Below, in pieces: positions 26,101-31,984 of a stretch of 64,000 bases of DNA. The first letter of the stretch is position 1; the number at the start of each line of letters is the position of its first letter. The notes beneath the pieces are model-generated. The model had not been told where the DNA came from. It ran no database searches and saw only the letters and a list, made by a program, of their open reading frames with translations. This DNA comes from Hyposmocoma kahamanoa (lineage: Eukaryota; Arthropoda; Insecta; Lepidoptera; Cosmopterigidae). Both the position numbers and the translations under genes were made by a program. Where the stretch lies: assembly GCF_003589595.1 (NCBI RefSeq), contig NW_020653750.1, forward strand, positions 7,362,072-7,426,071, given 5' to 3'.

Positions 26101-27938
26101 TTTATTATTTTTATTATTATTATTTTAAAATTTATTGCTTAATTTAATAGAACCAAATTGTTGCAAATATGATGACAAAGAACCACATTTTTTTTATTAT
26201 ACCAAGTGATGGGACGAACAAGGCGCCTGGTGTAAAGCGACACGCCTGTCCATAGCAGTTGTAGTGTCACTTAGAGCTTTAAATCGCAAAGATCAGAGAG
26301 ACACTACCACTGCGTCTCTCACCGTGAGATGTTCACAAGCCTCATGTGCCTATAATTGCACCAAAATATATTACATAATAAATTATGCTAATGAATACTG
26401 AGTACCCCAAAAATACCACGACGGAGCGACACTCGATACCTCCAATGAACACTAAGCCAACTAAATTTATTTACTAAGGCAAATAAATATGGCTGTTTAC
26501 AAAAATAACAGAAGACGACCAAAAAATAAAGATGGCGTAGTGTTCATTGGAGGTGTCGCACTGTGGGTATGTGAGCTGTATAGGATTATTTGGAATTTTT
26601 TTGGGAAAACTCTACTTTTTGTTGGGTTTTATGCTATTATTGCCAGGGTTAGCTCCAGATTGTTGTTATTTTTATTTTTCGGGTATTCTGCATGGTTTTT
26701 CCAGATACTAATATTTTACTGAGAAATATAGAATGTGAAAAAAATTATTAATTTACCTCGTACCTTTTAAAAAAAATGCCATTATCTCGAAAACCAAACG
26801 ACTTTTAGCCGCATGAAATTATTTTTGTCTGGTAGGTATAGAGCTCACCTTCCCAAAAGTATCGCTCAGTCGTGGTATTTTTGGGACGCCCTATATATTA
26901 CGTTGTAACGTATATTGGGCGTTTAGCGCGTTTCCCATAGTAATTTGCTGAGTCTTACGAGACTGATAGTGCTCTTATCATTATCATATTCATTGTCATT
27001 CTATTATACCTCTGACTTTCAGCATGGACCTTTAAGGAGAGAGTTTACTTCACACGTTTTCGGGTGCGTACTGATCCAGACGCGCACAGCACGCGTGCTG
27101 CACCCTAGGGTTGTAAACCGACTTGCGAGATACTTTATTTCACCGTTAAAAAGAGAATTTCTACTAAATAATCACAAATTGAAATCGAAGTATCCGTCTC
27201 TCATTTAAGAAACAATCATTGACCCACTAGATTACCAACACTCTTATAACATGTATTAGTGATAAAATACTGCGGCCTTTTACGTCCGTCCTTACGCATT
27301 CAACCAAAAATATGAATACCATATCGATACTTCAGGGTCGAAAAGAACCACAAAGTTCGCAAGGTAAAGCTAAGGCAAGTAAAAAAATCGCTTTCTTTTT
27401 AAAATAATAATAGCTACTTTTAACCGACTTAAAAAAGGAAGAGGTTCTCAATTCGACTGTTTTTTTACTCCGAGATTTGTTACCCGGCTTCGATGATTAT
27501 TTTTTGTTGGAAAGGATGTACATCAGGAGTGCTCTAAGGGTGGCAAATTAGAGGATGAATCCTGTTTATTGGATTACACCCAATTTCCATTAACCGATGT
27601 CATTAAAACTTGGCAAATATATGTAATTCCACAAACTTTTAAAGCCAGTTTCTTTTATAAAAAACTTATAACATAAAAAGTATTTTTTTCATCTAAAGAG
27701 ATCGAGGGCTTGATAATTTAATCCGACTACAGCAATCGAATTGGCTTTTACGAAATCTTTCCCGAAATATCGATATAGTTTATTTCCTTTAACACTAAAA
27801 GTCCAAATTTTCGTACTTACATGACCTTAAAGCTTTTGTCAAAGCATTATCTTTTCGTCTTGGTGATGGCCGCGTGTTCTGACCAAGAAGATTGTGCGCC
27901 TGCGCTTGAGGTTCCGCTTCTTCGTCCATGTTTACCAT
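1968..27938 (-). CDS. SLC17-type MFS transporter, gene 1 (complete, 9 coding exons)
   Basis: Predicted multi-pass membrane transporter of the SLC17 group (sialin, vesicular and Na/phosphate-type anion carriers); insect members are usually named putative inorganic phosphate cotransporters. Coding exons on the minus strand: 27938-27821, 16967-16768, 11627-11391, 9708-9499, 6612-6445, 5047-4831, 4168-4047, 2946-2827, 2192-1968, totalling 1617 nt (538 residues plus stop). All junctions have AG/GT and join in frame. About 12 hydrophobic segments are visible: TM1 near residues 46-70, a luminal loop with N-glycosylation sequons NRT and NST (about 76 and 99), TM2 containing GAFYYGYAATQ, the loop EKYGGKW, TM4 with RVMAGMGEGPTMPAL then ARWVPPHERA, TM7-8 around GHDWGYY and TTGTLTSLPYIAMW, and a last helix followed by WADGEQQWWDD. 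The N-terminus is hydrophilic and the C-terminal tail is charged, both expected in cytosol. The substrate (phosphate, sialate, urate, glutamate or other anion) cannot be told from sequence alone. Gene 2 at 59,632-62,743 is its paralogue. Confidence 0.93.
2300..2460 (-). repeat. Family B foldback remnant in gene 1 intron 8
   Basis: Degenerate match to one arm of the family B foldback element (see 40,012-40,920): a CCGTGATCAT region, TTTAGATCCGAAAAATAAT, and GCAATCGTGAAAACCTGAG at the end. Strongly decayed. Confidence 0.5.
2827..2946 (-). CDS. Gene 1 coding exon 8 (TM11)
   Basis: Residues 425-464 (40 codons, phase 0). It begins VNALDLAPNYAASLTSLVNT, the well-conserved 'DLAPNYAG' TM11 region of SLC17, and ends VPYIIGYLTPN. 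Acceptor ATTTCAG, donor GTAAGT. One residue longer than the gene 2 exon. Confidence 0.95.
3110..3290 (+). repeat. Retroposon 3'-end-like repeat in gene 1 intron 7
   Basis: Contains CATCCCCTATTTCACACCC, CCTATGTCCTTCTCCC and ATTGGTTCAGCGGTGTAG, words typical of a very common insect retroelement 3' end. A related copy sits at about 60,790-60,990 in the corresponding intron of gene 2. Confidence 0.55.
3380..3625 (+). repeat. Family D tRNA-derived SINE, degenerate
   Basis: Family D carries a tRNA-like head (box A TAGCTCAGTTGGTAGA, box B GGTTCGAATCC), then GGATCGAAGGAATTTTTC, GTTCGATCTTTGTATTAATA and a tail ending near ATATTCAATAAACTT. Here box B is CTGGTTCGAGTTCAG and the tail GGTAATATTCAATAAAC is preserved. 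Confidence 0.65.
3656..3885 (+). repeat. Family C repeat
   Basis: Family C starts AACCGACTTCAAAAAAGGAGG, then TCTCAATTCGACTGTATG, ACGCGATAACTCCG, TTTTTGTTGGAAAGAG, GAAGAAAATATTCCACCTC and TTTTGAGGTCGGTTTTTTTAG. Its start and end are near-complementary (AACCGACTTCAAAA / TTTTGAGGTCGGTT), so it may be a short foldback. This copy, in gene 1 intron 7, retains both ends. Confidence 0.75.
4047..4168 (-). CDS. Gene 1 coding exon 7 (TM9-TM10)
   Basis: Residues 384-424. Two bases complete an Ala codon, then ATGPAICIILASY (TM9) and MAYFVLSMALMGGFYSGMK (TM10). The donor is AAG then GTGGAC, a weak site, but gene 2 also has GTG at this position and the downstream exon continues in frame. Length 122 nt, same as in gene 2; about 35 of 41 residues agree. 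Confidence 0.94.
4831..5047 (-). CDS. Gene 1 coding exon 6 (TM7-TM8)
   Basis: Residues 312-383 plus one base. It starts VGHDWGYYAMVTDLPKY, continues KFNIQTTGTLTSLPYIAMW and VCDICVKKGWHTIKTGR, all characteristic of the second half of SLC17 transporters. Of the 72 complete codons, about 58 match gene 2 exon 62527-62743 by eye, and the length (217 nt) and phase are identical. Donor GTATGT. Confidence 0.96.
5827..6130 (+). repeat. Family G repeat with a family H insertion
   Basis: Family G: GGTGCACGAAAGGAGTC, CGCACGACGTACCATTCC, TTACACCGATTGACAAATCC, GATGGCAAGCATTATAGTG. It is split by a segment at about 5,897-6,020 that is the reverse complement of sequence at about 15,255-15,380 (family H: GATCTGGGGTCAGGACTTGA, GTAGGGAGGGTTACTATAAT). 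Lies in gene 1 intron 5. Confidence 0.65.
6140..6290 (-). repeat. Family B arm immediately after family G
   Basis: GTAAAGGGCTCTAAACGTTGG, AACGCGATTTAGATCGG and CAATCGCGAAAACCTAAG, one arm of the family B foldback, directly following family G. The same G-then-B order recurs at 56,825-57,155. Confidence 0.65.
6445..6612 (-). CDS. Gene 1 coding exon 5 (central cytosolic loop, start of TM7)
   Basis: Residues 256-311 (56 codons, phase 0). It begins SLLCYSTPNTHPYISKKEL, the central loop in which SLC17 proteins carry a 'P..HP.IS..E' pattern, and ends at TM7 (PVWALVWAA). Acceptor CCGTTGCAG, donor GTAAGT. A second AG nearer the 3' side (CTACAG at about 6600) would shift the frame and is rejected. Confidence 0.93.
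7037..7285 (-). repeat. Family A copy in gene 1 intron 4
   Basis: Begins TTATGATACCAAGTGACAG, includes GTTGCAGTTCTAGTAAAAGC and ATGCTCACATTACTGCTGGG. Missing the extreme 5' part. Confidence 0.8.
7290..7395 (+). repeat. Family D fragment
   Basis: GAACGAATTTTTCTTTGTGC followed by TTGTTCGATCTTTATA, the SINE D body without a good tRNA-like head. Two short GATCG repeats sit at its left end. Confidence 0.5.
7725..7950 (+). repeat. Family A copy with internal deletion
   Basis: Full 5' end (GTAGCAGTACAGCTCCTTG) up to the CTGGTGAG position, then a jump of about 100 bp to GGTACTGCAACTGCTATGG and the 3' end ACGACTTGTTCC. Confidence 0.8.
8590..8760 (+). repeat. Family G repeat without an adjoining B arm
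   Basis: GAGGTGCACAAAAAAAGTCT, CGCACGACTACGTACCATTC, TTACGCCGATTGGCAAACCC, ATGGCAAGCATTGCATGTG. Lies in gene 1 intron 4. Confidence 0.65.
8815..9120 (-). repeat. Family D SINE interrupted by an A-rich segment
   Basis: Minus-strand SINE D: CGCTGGATTCGAACCAACG (box B complement), GACGCTATGCCAAATAAGCC, TTGCAGATCTTTGTTTTTG; its 5' end appears at TTATCGACTTTTTTGCC (about 9,096-9,115) after an insertion of roughly 8,952-9,070 that begins AATAGAATAGAAACCATTTA, a word typical of retroposon tails. Confidence 0.65.
9499..9708 (-). CDS. Gene 1 coding exon 4 (TM4-TM6)
   Basis: Residues 186-255 (70 codons, phase 0 at both ends). It begins GPTMPALMIMLARWVPPHER, the strongly conserved SLC17 stretch after TM4, and continues through TM5 (GALVFGGAQIGNIFGSF) to TM6 (FYFFGGFGLLWFALW). 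Acceptor AATTTCAG, donor GTAAGA. Confidence 0.95.
10258..10500 (+). repeat. Family C, subfamily with CACGCATGAAGATTC end
   Basis: AACCGACTTCAAAAAAAGGA at the start, then GGTGGCTGTTCACGCATGAA and TTTTTATAAATTGCGCC at the end. The same alternative end is seen at 23,541-23,790. Lies in gene 1 intron 3. Confidence 0.75.
10547..10762. mobile_element. Foldback MITE (GC-rich interior) in gene 1 intron 3
   Basis: Terminal inverted repeats of 19 bp: CGCCTTCAAATTAGACGCT at 10,547-10,565 and its reverse complement at 10,744-10,762. Inside, ACAATATTTAG and CTAAATATTGT form a second inverted pair and many GCGCC/GGCGC words occur, so nearly the whole 216 bp can fold. Related partial copies are at 43,406-43,546 and 43,613-43,700. 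No coding capacity. Confidence 0.8.
11391..11627 (-). CDS. Gene 1 coding exon 3 (TM2-TM4)
   Basis: Residues 107-185 (79 codons, phase 0 at both ends). It contains FDWDEQTQGLILGAFYYGYA, the SLC17 signature around the start of TM2, then LAEKYGGKWTLG, the loop 2-3 MFS motif region, then TM3 and the start of TM4 (VLRVMAGMGE). Acceptor TTTTCAG, donor GTAAGC. Confidence 0.95.
11690..11790 (+). repeat. tRNA-like SINE fragment
   Basis: GATCTCTGTGGTCGTG followed about 50 bases later by GGTCCCGGCTTCGATCACCG, arranged like box A and box B of a tRNA-derived SINE. No matching acceptor stem closes, so it is not a working tRNA gene. Confidence 0.45.
12170..12421 (-). mobile_element. Widespread lepidopteran tRNA-headed SINE
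   Basis: On the minus strand it starts with a tRNA-like head (box B GGATTCGAATCC complement region next to TCTGCTTAAGAGGC) and continues with TTTTTCGGAATTTATGTGCG, CATCGCGAAGAAACCTGC and AGCAGTGGGATG. I recognise this order (tRNA head, GTTTTTCGGAAT, GGAAAACATCG, CCCAGCAGTGGGA end) as a SINE found across moths and butterflies; this recognition is from memory, without a search. Confidence 0.8.
13610..14330. repeat. Degenerate tandem array, ~130 bp units, in gene 1 intron 2
   Basis: Recurring order: CGCCATTTTT..ATATGGCTGCCATA, a TGTTTTTT stretch, GGCGGCAG, TTTGCTCTGATTCGATTGAA, AATTGGCATGTGGGGG, TTTAATAATAATTTG, ATCAAAATTTG. Units anchor near 13,853, 14,015, 14,138 and 14,270 (spacings about 162, 123 and 132), with partial units before them from about 13,615. 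Every unit carries a near-palindromic ATGG(C/T)(T/C)GCCAT. Confidence 0.75.
14520..14700 (-). repeat. Family I tRNA-like SINE
   Basis: Complement of a head reading approximately CGGTGGCACAGTGATTAG and GCGCTTGATGAGGAGG, followed by a body with GGGTATTGCC and CTCTGGTACTCATAG. Same family as 15,103-15,375, 18,170-18,360 and 55,740-55,845. Confidence 0.55.
14800..15060 (+). pseudogene. 3' end of a Jockey/CR1-like LINE reverse transcriptase ORF
   Basis: Frame translation gives LRRTRRRLGFQLYVVNIPR, TKRYTSTFI, then (after a stop/frame break) AMEWNSLPADLFPERYNLG LFSK. The order 'TRRRLGF..VV.IPR..TKRY.STF...WNSLP.. FP..YNL..FK' is the C-terminal part of the ORF2 of lepidopteran non-LTR retrotransposons. 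Truncated and broken; no polymerase domain remains. Lies in gene 1 intron 2. Confidence 0.75.
15103..15375 (+). repeat. Family I SINE followed by family H segment
   Basis: CGGTGGCCCAATGGTTTATA and GGTGTTGGATGAGGAGG form the tRNA-like head; the body has GGGTAGTACCTCATAGTG and TGGTACTCATAGTACAG. From about 15,255 it reads into ATAGTGACCCTCCCTACC and GACCCCAGATCAGCCAATG, the family H segment also inserted at 5,897-6,020. Confidence 0.55.
15400..16070. repeat. GC-rich island, probable decayed mobile element
   Basis: Much richer in G+C than its surroundings. Contains a direct near-repeat GGAGCTGTA(G/A)GC(A/C)ACGCTCAC at about 15,490 and 15,594. A minus-strand open stretch (15,970-15,767) reads ETDMFVCVPGRLSREQLARL but resembles no family I know. 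The composition contrast inside an AT-rich intron points to an insertion. Confidence 0.45.
16768..16967 (-). CDS. Gene 1 coding exon 2 (TM1 and glycosylated luminal loop)
   Basis: Residues 40-106. It starts with two bases that complete a Cys codon, then reads CVVPQRYVLGVMGLLGVC, the first membrane helix, followed by MRVCLNMAITQMV, a segment typical of TM1 in SLC17 proteins. The following loop has two N-glycosylation sequons (NRT, NST), matching the heavily glycosylated first luminal/extracellular loop of the family. Acceptor TTTTCAG, donor GTGAGT, ends in phase 0. Confidence 0.92.
17205..17467 (-). repeat. Family A copy upstream of exon 2
   Basis: GGTGGTACGCGACGAAGCC, GTTGCAGTGCCAGCAGAGC, CCTGTAATTTCACCAGCAC, GCAGAAATAGGTAAGGTAG, and GGACGAACTCTTTCACAAGG at the 5' end. 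Confidence 0.8.
17480..17665 (+). repeat. Family A copy, opposite to its neighbour
   Basis: GGTGAAATTGCACATGATA, CAAGGTGACGGGCGCAATGG, CGGGCGCACGACTTGTTTG; head-to-head with the copy at 17,205-17,467, so transcripts of this intron could fold back. Confidence 0.75.
17945..18140 (-). pseudogene. LINE reverse transcriptase C-terminal remnant
   Basis: On the minus strand: TKRYASTFI, then a stop, then EWNSLPENTFPECCNLSLFK, ARLNRHYLN, and a 3' flank with CAAGTGAGATGGAAGAC. Same family as 14,800-15,060. Confidence 0.7.
18170..18360 (-). repeat. Family I SINE, degenerate
   Basis: Complement of a GACTCATCGGTTTGCACTAT / GGAGGTCCCAGGTTAGACC head and a GGGTATTCTGG, GCTCTGATACCTACTGG body, as in 15,103-15,240. 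It directly adjoins the LINE remnant. Confidence 0.5.
18360..19980. other. Intron 1 sequence without a recognised gene
   Basis: AT-rich. Contains only a possible element near 19,370-19,640 (CGCTCGGCAGCAAAGG, CCCTCGCTACGCTCAGG, CCTTCGCTTGCTTAGG) whose ends I cannot define. No conserved coding stretch on either strand. Confidence 0.45.
19990..20160 (+). repeat. Family B arm
   Basis: TTAGGTTTTCGCGATTGTTA, TTTTTTCAAACAAACCATTG, CGGGCTCTTTACAAGTCCCA, TGGTCATCGCTGAG: the outer arm of family B. Confidence 0.7.
20459..20690 (+). mobile_element. Family E tRNA-derived SINE, near full length
   Basis: tRNA-like head GCCTCTGTGGTCGAACGG with box B GGGTTCGATTCCCGGGCC, then GGAGAAATATTTGTATGGCC, CTCTCGTGAGTTTGGGTG, GGTTGTCTATGTGTGTG, CGACACAGGGTTTCCC, and a TTATTATTATT tail. 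The best preserved of five copies (others at 31,657, 46,005, 52,605 and 58,818). Lies in gene 1 intron 1. Confidence 0.85.
20793..20840. repeat. (AC)n microsatellite
   Basis: Run of AC dinucleotides from about 20,795 grading into ATACACATACTCACATA. Confidence 0.9.
20930..23040. other. Intron 1 sequence, nothing recognised
   Basis: AT-rich single-copy-looking DNA. Between 22,460 and 22,590 GTCGCGTCATAGTACGAA and ATCGCGTCATGGTACGAAAA form a short direct repeat. No coding or RNA feature supported. Confidence 0.45.
23046..23290 (+). repeat. Family C copy
   Basis: CCTACTTCAAAAAGGAGGAA, TTCTCAATTCGATTGTATG, TTGTTGGAAAGAGGCTGCC, GACTTTTGAGGTCGGTTTTT. Confidence 0.75.
23541..23790 (+). repeat. Family C copy, CATGCATGAAGATTC subfamily
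   Basis: AACCGACTTCAAAAAAGAAG, ACGCGATAACTCCGGTATT, GGTGGCTGTTCATGCATGAA, then AAATAGCGCCTAAATTTTAG. Matches the end seen at 10,258-10,500. A separate tail fragment of family C (AACCGATTTCAATAAAACTT, CATGTAATTCCACGTACTT) follows at about 23,915-23,985. Confidence 0.75.
25250..25560 (+). repeat. Family A, essentially full-length copy
   Basis: From GTAGCAGTAGAACGCCTTG to CCCGTCACTTGATATAATAA and an A-rich tail; a good reference copy for the family. Confidence 0.85.
26195..26365 (-). repeat. Family A, 5'-truncated copy
   Basis: ACCAAGTGATGGGACGAACA, GGTGTAAAGCGACACGCCTG, CTCATGTGCCTATAATTGCA. Ends where the 26,402 inverted-repeat element region begins. Confidence 0.75.
26402..26886. mobile_element. 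Candidate inverted-repeat element in gene 1 intron 1
   Basis: Near-complementary ends: CCCAAAAATACCACGACGGAGCGA (positions 26,406-26,429, shown in part) and TCGCTCAGTCGTGGTATTTT at 26,862-26,881. A second inner pair, GATACCTCCAATGAACACTA and TAGTGTTCATTGGAGGTGTC, brackets about 90 bp on the left. A 77-codon plus-strand frame (26,489-26,722) is hydrophobic but matches nothing I know. Probably a non-autonomous DNA element. Confidence 0.5.
27420..27645 (+). repeat. Family C copy with tail (empty-site reference)
   Basis: AACCGACTTAAAAAAGGAAG, CTCAATTCGACTGTTTTTT, then GTTTATTGGATTACACCC and CATTAAAACTTGGCAAATAT. The GTTTATTGGATT..CACCC stretch is uninterrupted here but split by an element at 47,976-48,201. 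Confidence 0.75.
27821..27938 (-). CDS. Gene 1 coding exon 1 (start codon, N-terminal cytosolic segment)
   Basis: Residues 1-39, beginning MVNMDEEAEPQAQAH and ending NALTKALRS plus one base (T) that is completed as Cys in exon 2. The donor is a good GTAAGT. A second in-frame ATG is codon 4 (27929-27927), so initiation could be at either; the first is taken by default. The segment is hydrophilic, with acidic then basic residues and no signal peptide, as expected for a cytosolic N-terminus. A pyrimidine-rich acceptor (TTTCTTTGTAG) ends at 27950, 12 bases before the ATG, so this is probably the second transcribed exon. The intron to exon 2 is 10,853 bp, the longest in the gene. This exon was found by matching phase and position rather than by strong family conservation. 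Confidence 0.8.
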
Positions 27939-27949
27939 ATATTTTTAAT

Positions 27950-29565
27950 CTACAAAGAAATGTTTCACGATTGTAGAGTTATTATAAACGCTTGGACACA
28001 AACCGGATGTATATACATATATCCAGTTAAATATTACTAAATAATACTGATAAAACTTACAGACGTACTTGAAACGTTTTTATCAAAAGATACAATTAAC
28101 AACAAATCTATGTGGTTTCCATTTTATTTCAATTTAAATAAAATAAATTTTTAAAAAAACTTGTAAAAAAATGCCTACCCCAAACAAAAATGTTATAGTG
28201 AATGAAGCACAGATTCATATAAAATTCGTTAAAAAGAATTATTATGTAAACATACGCGAGCTATCACAAGTATCTATATTAAGAAAATTATCTCCTCAGA
28301 AATCTAAATATACACAGGTACAGTCAAATGTTCTAATATGTGTACACATGCCGAAATTATAATGAAATAATATAAAATCACGTATTAGTTGAAGTTGCAT
28401 ACTTATTAAACATTTGCCAACAATGACTGTATTCTACATTTTATTAATAATAATATAATGGGTATTGGTCTACAATAAGTCGGACAATAAAAGAAAGGCG
28501 TAACAAAGTTGAGAGACGCGGGCTTTTAAACTAGAAAACAATGTGTCTCACGAGGCACGGTATAGTTAGGCGGCACAAAAAATATACATAATATAATAAT
28601 CATAAGTAAAAGATGTAAGTCTGTACGGATGCAGTGTTAAACAGTGATAACTATGAAGGAAACAAATTTAAAGAAAAATAAAGTAGAGCGTAATTGGTGT
28701 GTGTGTGTGTGTGTGCGCGCGTAGACGCGTATATAAACTTAGTAAGTAGTTACTATGTGTTAGGAATCAAGATTGAAGTAGTTCTGTAGCCATGTAGTGA
28801 TTACACAATATTTATATTTGTCTTTCGACTACAATTTTTGCAAAATGACCTCATTATGATATTTGTATAATTATTAACATTAAATTAAATCATTTATATA
28901 ATCAATTAACAAATAATAATATTTCAATTTCATTACGTGACCGAAGGTTTGCAAAAATTATCTGCATTAGTTCTCAAACAAACATCTGGAGACCTTATCA
29001 TGATGTTTTACGCTATAGGTAGTCATATAATTTTATTTGCCTTGTGCGCTGATATAATCTTTACAAATTTAATTCAATAGTGTGTATAAACTTAATATCA
29101 CTTAATTCATTGCAGCGATAATGAAAATGCTTTCATTTTTGCCATTTTCATTCGTTCACTTATTATGTTATCATTATTCTTTACCAACTCTTTAACTAAC
29201 GTGTAATTCTAATAAAGCCAAAGAGCGTAAGTCGCTACTTTTCACAGAGAAAAAATATATATAGATCGTTCGTTATATTCATTTTAAACAACTAATTTTA
29301 ATCAAAACTTTATATTATATCCATTTGCATTGATAGAGCTGTCAGTGAAAATGAAAATTTTCAAATACACTTGAACACACAAATACGTGTGAAGATTCCA
29401 GTTTACCAAGATTTTCCGAAAAAAACTTAGTTAAGTGCTAGTTCATACAATTGTTTTTAATAAAGTGATTAAAAAATATATACATACGTCTACATATATT
29501 TTCAATAATGTAATTGAGCATTATTATTATTGTCACACATAAAGTATTCAAGCATAAAAAATTAC
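27950..29565. other. Putative 5' UTR intron of gene 1
   Basis: AT-rich; holds a (GT)n microsatellite at about 28,698-28,722 and no recognised gene. The reading frame at 28,171-28,362 has no family resemblance. Confidence 0.45.
28698..28722. repeat. (GT)n microsatellite
   Basis: TGGTGTGTGTGTGTGTGTG followed by CGCGCG. Confidence 0.9.
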
Positions 29566-29700
29566 CTTAATTAGAACGACAAAAACAAACCCACTTAAAA
29601 TTCACTGAATATTTTTCCACTTGTTCTTTAATAAACAAAGTTACATTATTAGAAATATTTGACGAGTAAAATTTTCACACTCACACAGAAATTTAACTGA
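29566..29700 (-). promoter_or_regulatory. Putative untranslated first exon and initiator of gene 1
   Basis: On the minus strand, TTCAGTT at about 29,701-29,695 matches the insect initiator (TCAGT). It is followed by an AT-rich, ATG-poor leader that ends at 29,566 in AAG followed by a donor-like GTAATTT. An acceptor at about 27,950 precedes the start codon of gene 1, so the two fit as a 5' UTR intron of about 1.6 kb. Upstream (29,740-29,830, minus) is a locally more GC-rich patch with CpG-containing words such as ACGCGTTCTGCGCACACG. No TATA box or DPE is clear. Inference only. Confidence 0.4.
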
Positions 29701-30654
29701 ACGTACGATCTAATTTTATCACTATTTTTATCAATTTCTGACTAAAGGTTGCGTGTGCGCAGAACGCGTTTACACATGGCGAATTATTGTCATCGTCTAA
29801 CCCACGCGACTGACACTGACCAAAACCTACTATACGAGGTTGTCGGCCTTGTATGGCATAATTTTTATACTGGTTGTAGAGTCAGCGAACCAATGTTGCG
29901 ATTATATTATAAAAACAGATTAACTTAAAACTGAAAGTATTTTATTCAAGATAGAATCAATGTATTTTAATAAATTGACACCAAACTACCTACTGTTATT
30001 AATAGAGTTTTGTAACAGGTTTTCCAATGTCAACTTAAACACAAATAAATCACTCATTATAATACTAATAATATATCGCCGCTGTAAATACTAACTAGAT
30101 GTTTATCTACATTTTCCAGTGAGTAAAAGAATCTGTCTTGGATTTCACTCTAATGTGCGATGAATTTCTTTGTTTCAATCTTTGCTATTATCAAATTTGG
30201 GTTTAAAAAGGTATTAAGTAAGAACTTGTATTATAGATATTCTGCTATCCTTTCTGGTACTTTTCTTTATGATTTAGAAAAACTTACTTATTTAATTTTT
30301 ATTGAATATGTCTTTTACCAATTTTACAATGATATTCGTGAATTTTTGTAAAAATACTGCACTAATTTGGTATCATTTTAATAGAAACATCGAATAAACA
30401 GAAAGAACAATCCTGTAGCCATGTTGAGGCAACAATCGCTGGTTCAAGTCCTGTCGAGTCGAAGGAATTTTTCTTTGTGTGAGTTCTAGGTTATCTAGTA
30501 AATAAATTAATCAAGTAGATGACTATGTACTCGGGCTTTTAATAACAAGTCAGGTTTGCCACACCACAAGCTACTTACTGATAACTTGATCATCCCACGG
30601 GGATTCTGCCACACAACAAATTTTAACTTGGGTTTTTTGACTACTAAATTTATT

Positions 30655-30910
30655 TTCTTATTTCGGTTGATATACATGGTTGTTTTATATTTTATTATTT
30701 TGTTATTTATTAGGTTAGTAAAGTTCTTTATTTTGTACCATGTATAACAGCAACAGAAATTTTCTTATTTCTATTGCTATACATAGTTGTAATATATTTT
30801 AATTTTTATCAGATATATTTACTAATCTATATATATGTATATATCTATATATATGTATATATACATATATGTATATATACATATATATGTATATGTATAG
30901 ATTAGTAAAG
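30655..30910. repeat. Direct repeat pair and long AT palindrome
   Basis: A segment from about 30,658 (CTTATTTCGGTTGATATACATGG at its start, shown in part) recurs degenerately from about 30,758 (CTTATTTCTATTGCTATACA). The second copy runs into a palindrome at about 30,823-30,908 whose ends are TTACTAATCTATA and TATAGATTAGTAA, with alternating TATA/TGTA in between. It lies just upstream of gene 1's putative promoter. Confidence 0.7.
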
Positions 30911-31429
30911 TTAATAGGCGGTTAAAAGAATTTTAACTTTTTTTTTTCATAATTTTTAATTATAAATTACTTGTATACAGGTTATCAATTTAATTGCCCT
31001 ATATTCACCACTTCCAATTCCACACATTAATGTCAACAAGTTTTATTATATGAATGCCTCGAATGTGACAGTTGAAAATTGTCACAATAAAAATTGTTCG
31101 ATAGTTGACAACGTAACATTTATTATTTTTTATCAACCATTTGTCTCTTCACCGTCAACTTTGTCGTTTTATTTTATTTGTAAGTCAAAGTTTTATTTGC
31201 ATAATTTAAAAAGGTACTTTACAAATAGCAAAATTCAAAATCTAGTTGTATAGTATAATCTCTTGTATGCCAGTAAGTTAATTAAAGTCCTCTTCAGAAT
31301 AAATATATAATAAAGTTTTAGGTAGGTATCATTTGCATAATTAAGTAAGGAATTTTCCTACAATATGAATAGTACACAGGTTCCCTCGTAAAATAATAAA
31401 AAAATACAAAAAAGAAATAGTGAAACCAT

Positions 31430-31965
31430 TTTTATTTAATTACTTGACTTGACCTCGAAACGGTCTGGGCGCTTAGGCAAAAAGTCGTTAAAAACTAAAA
31501 ATAAAGATCTGCAACAAGCACACAAAAAAATACGTAAGGGCCACTAGTTCGTTCCGTGGCTTAGCTGGCATAGCGTCTGGCAAGGTTTGCTGGAATACGC
31601 TGGTTCGAATACAACCGGATCGACTTTTTTCTCAGTGTTCAATCTTTGTATTAACAATTATAATAATAATAATAACGCACACACTCAACATAGTGCCGCA
31701 CTAGGGAAACCCTGTGTCACGGGTGCCATTAACACACACATAGAAAACCACAAATTACACCTAAACTCACGAGAGAAATAAATTTAGGCCATGCACATAT
31801 TTTTCCTGGCCTGGGAATCGAACTCAGGACCTCTGCATGTCAGTCCGGCATGGTAACCATTCGGCCACAGAGGCAGTTTATAACAATAGAGTAATTTCAC
31901 AAAAATATTTGAATAACATGGTGTTCAAACATCGTGTCATTTAACAAACTTAAAAATTACCTATA
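31430..31965 (+). repeat. Family D SINE carrying a family E insertion
   Basis: D head: CCGTGGCTTAGCTGGCATAG, CTGGTTCGAATACAACCGG; body: GTTCAATCTTTGTATTAACA. The D sequence is broken at about 31,656 and resumes at TTATAACAATAGAGTAATTT (31,879 on), ending ATTTAACAAACTTAAAAATT. Confidence 0.8.
31657..31876 (-). mobile_element. Family E SINE inserted in family D
   Basis: Minus-strand E: starts with the TAATAATAATAA tail complement, GGGAAACCCTGTGTCACGGG, ACTCACGAGAGAAATAAATT, GGGAATCGAACTCAGGACC, ends CGGCCACAGAGGCA. TTATAA flanks both sides, compatible with a target duplication. Confidence 0.85.
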
Positions 31966-31984
31966 TTTTCTTAATTGGTTTTGA

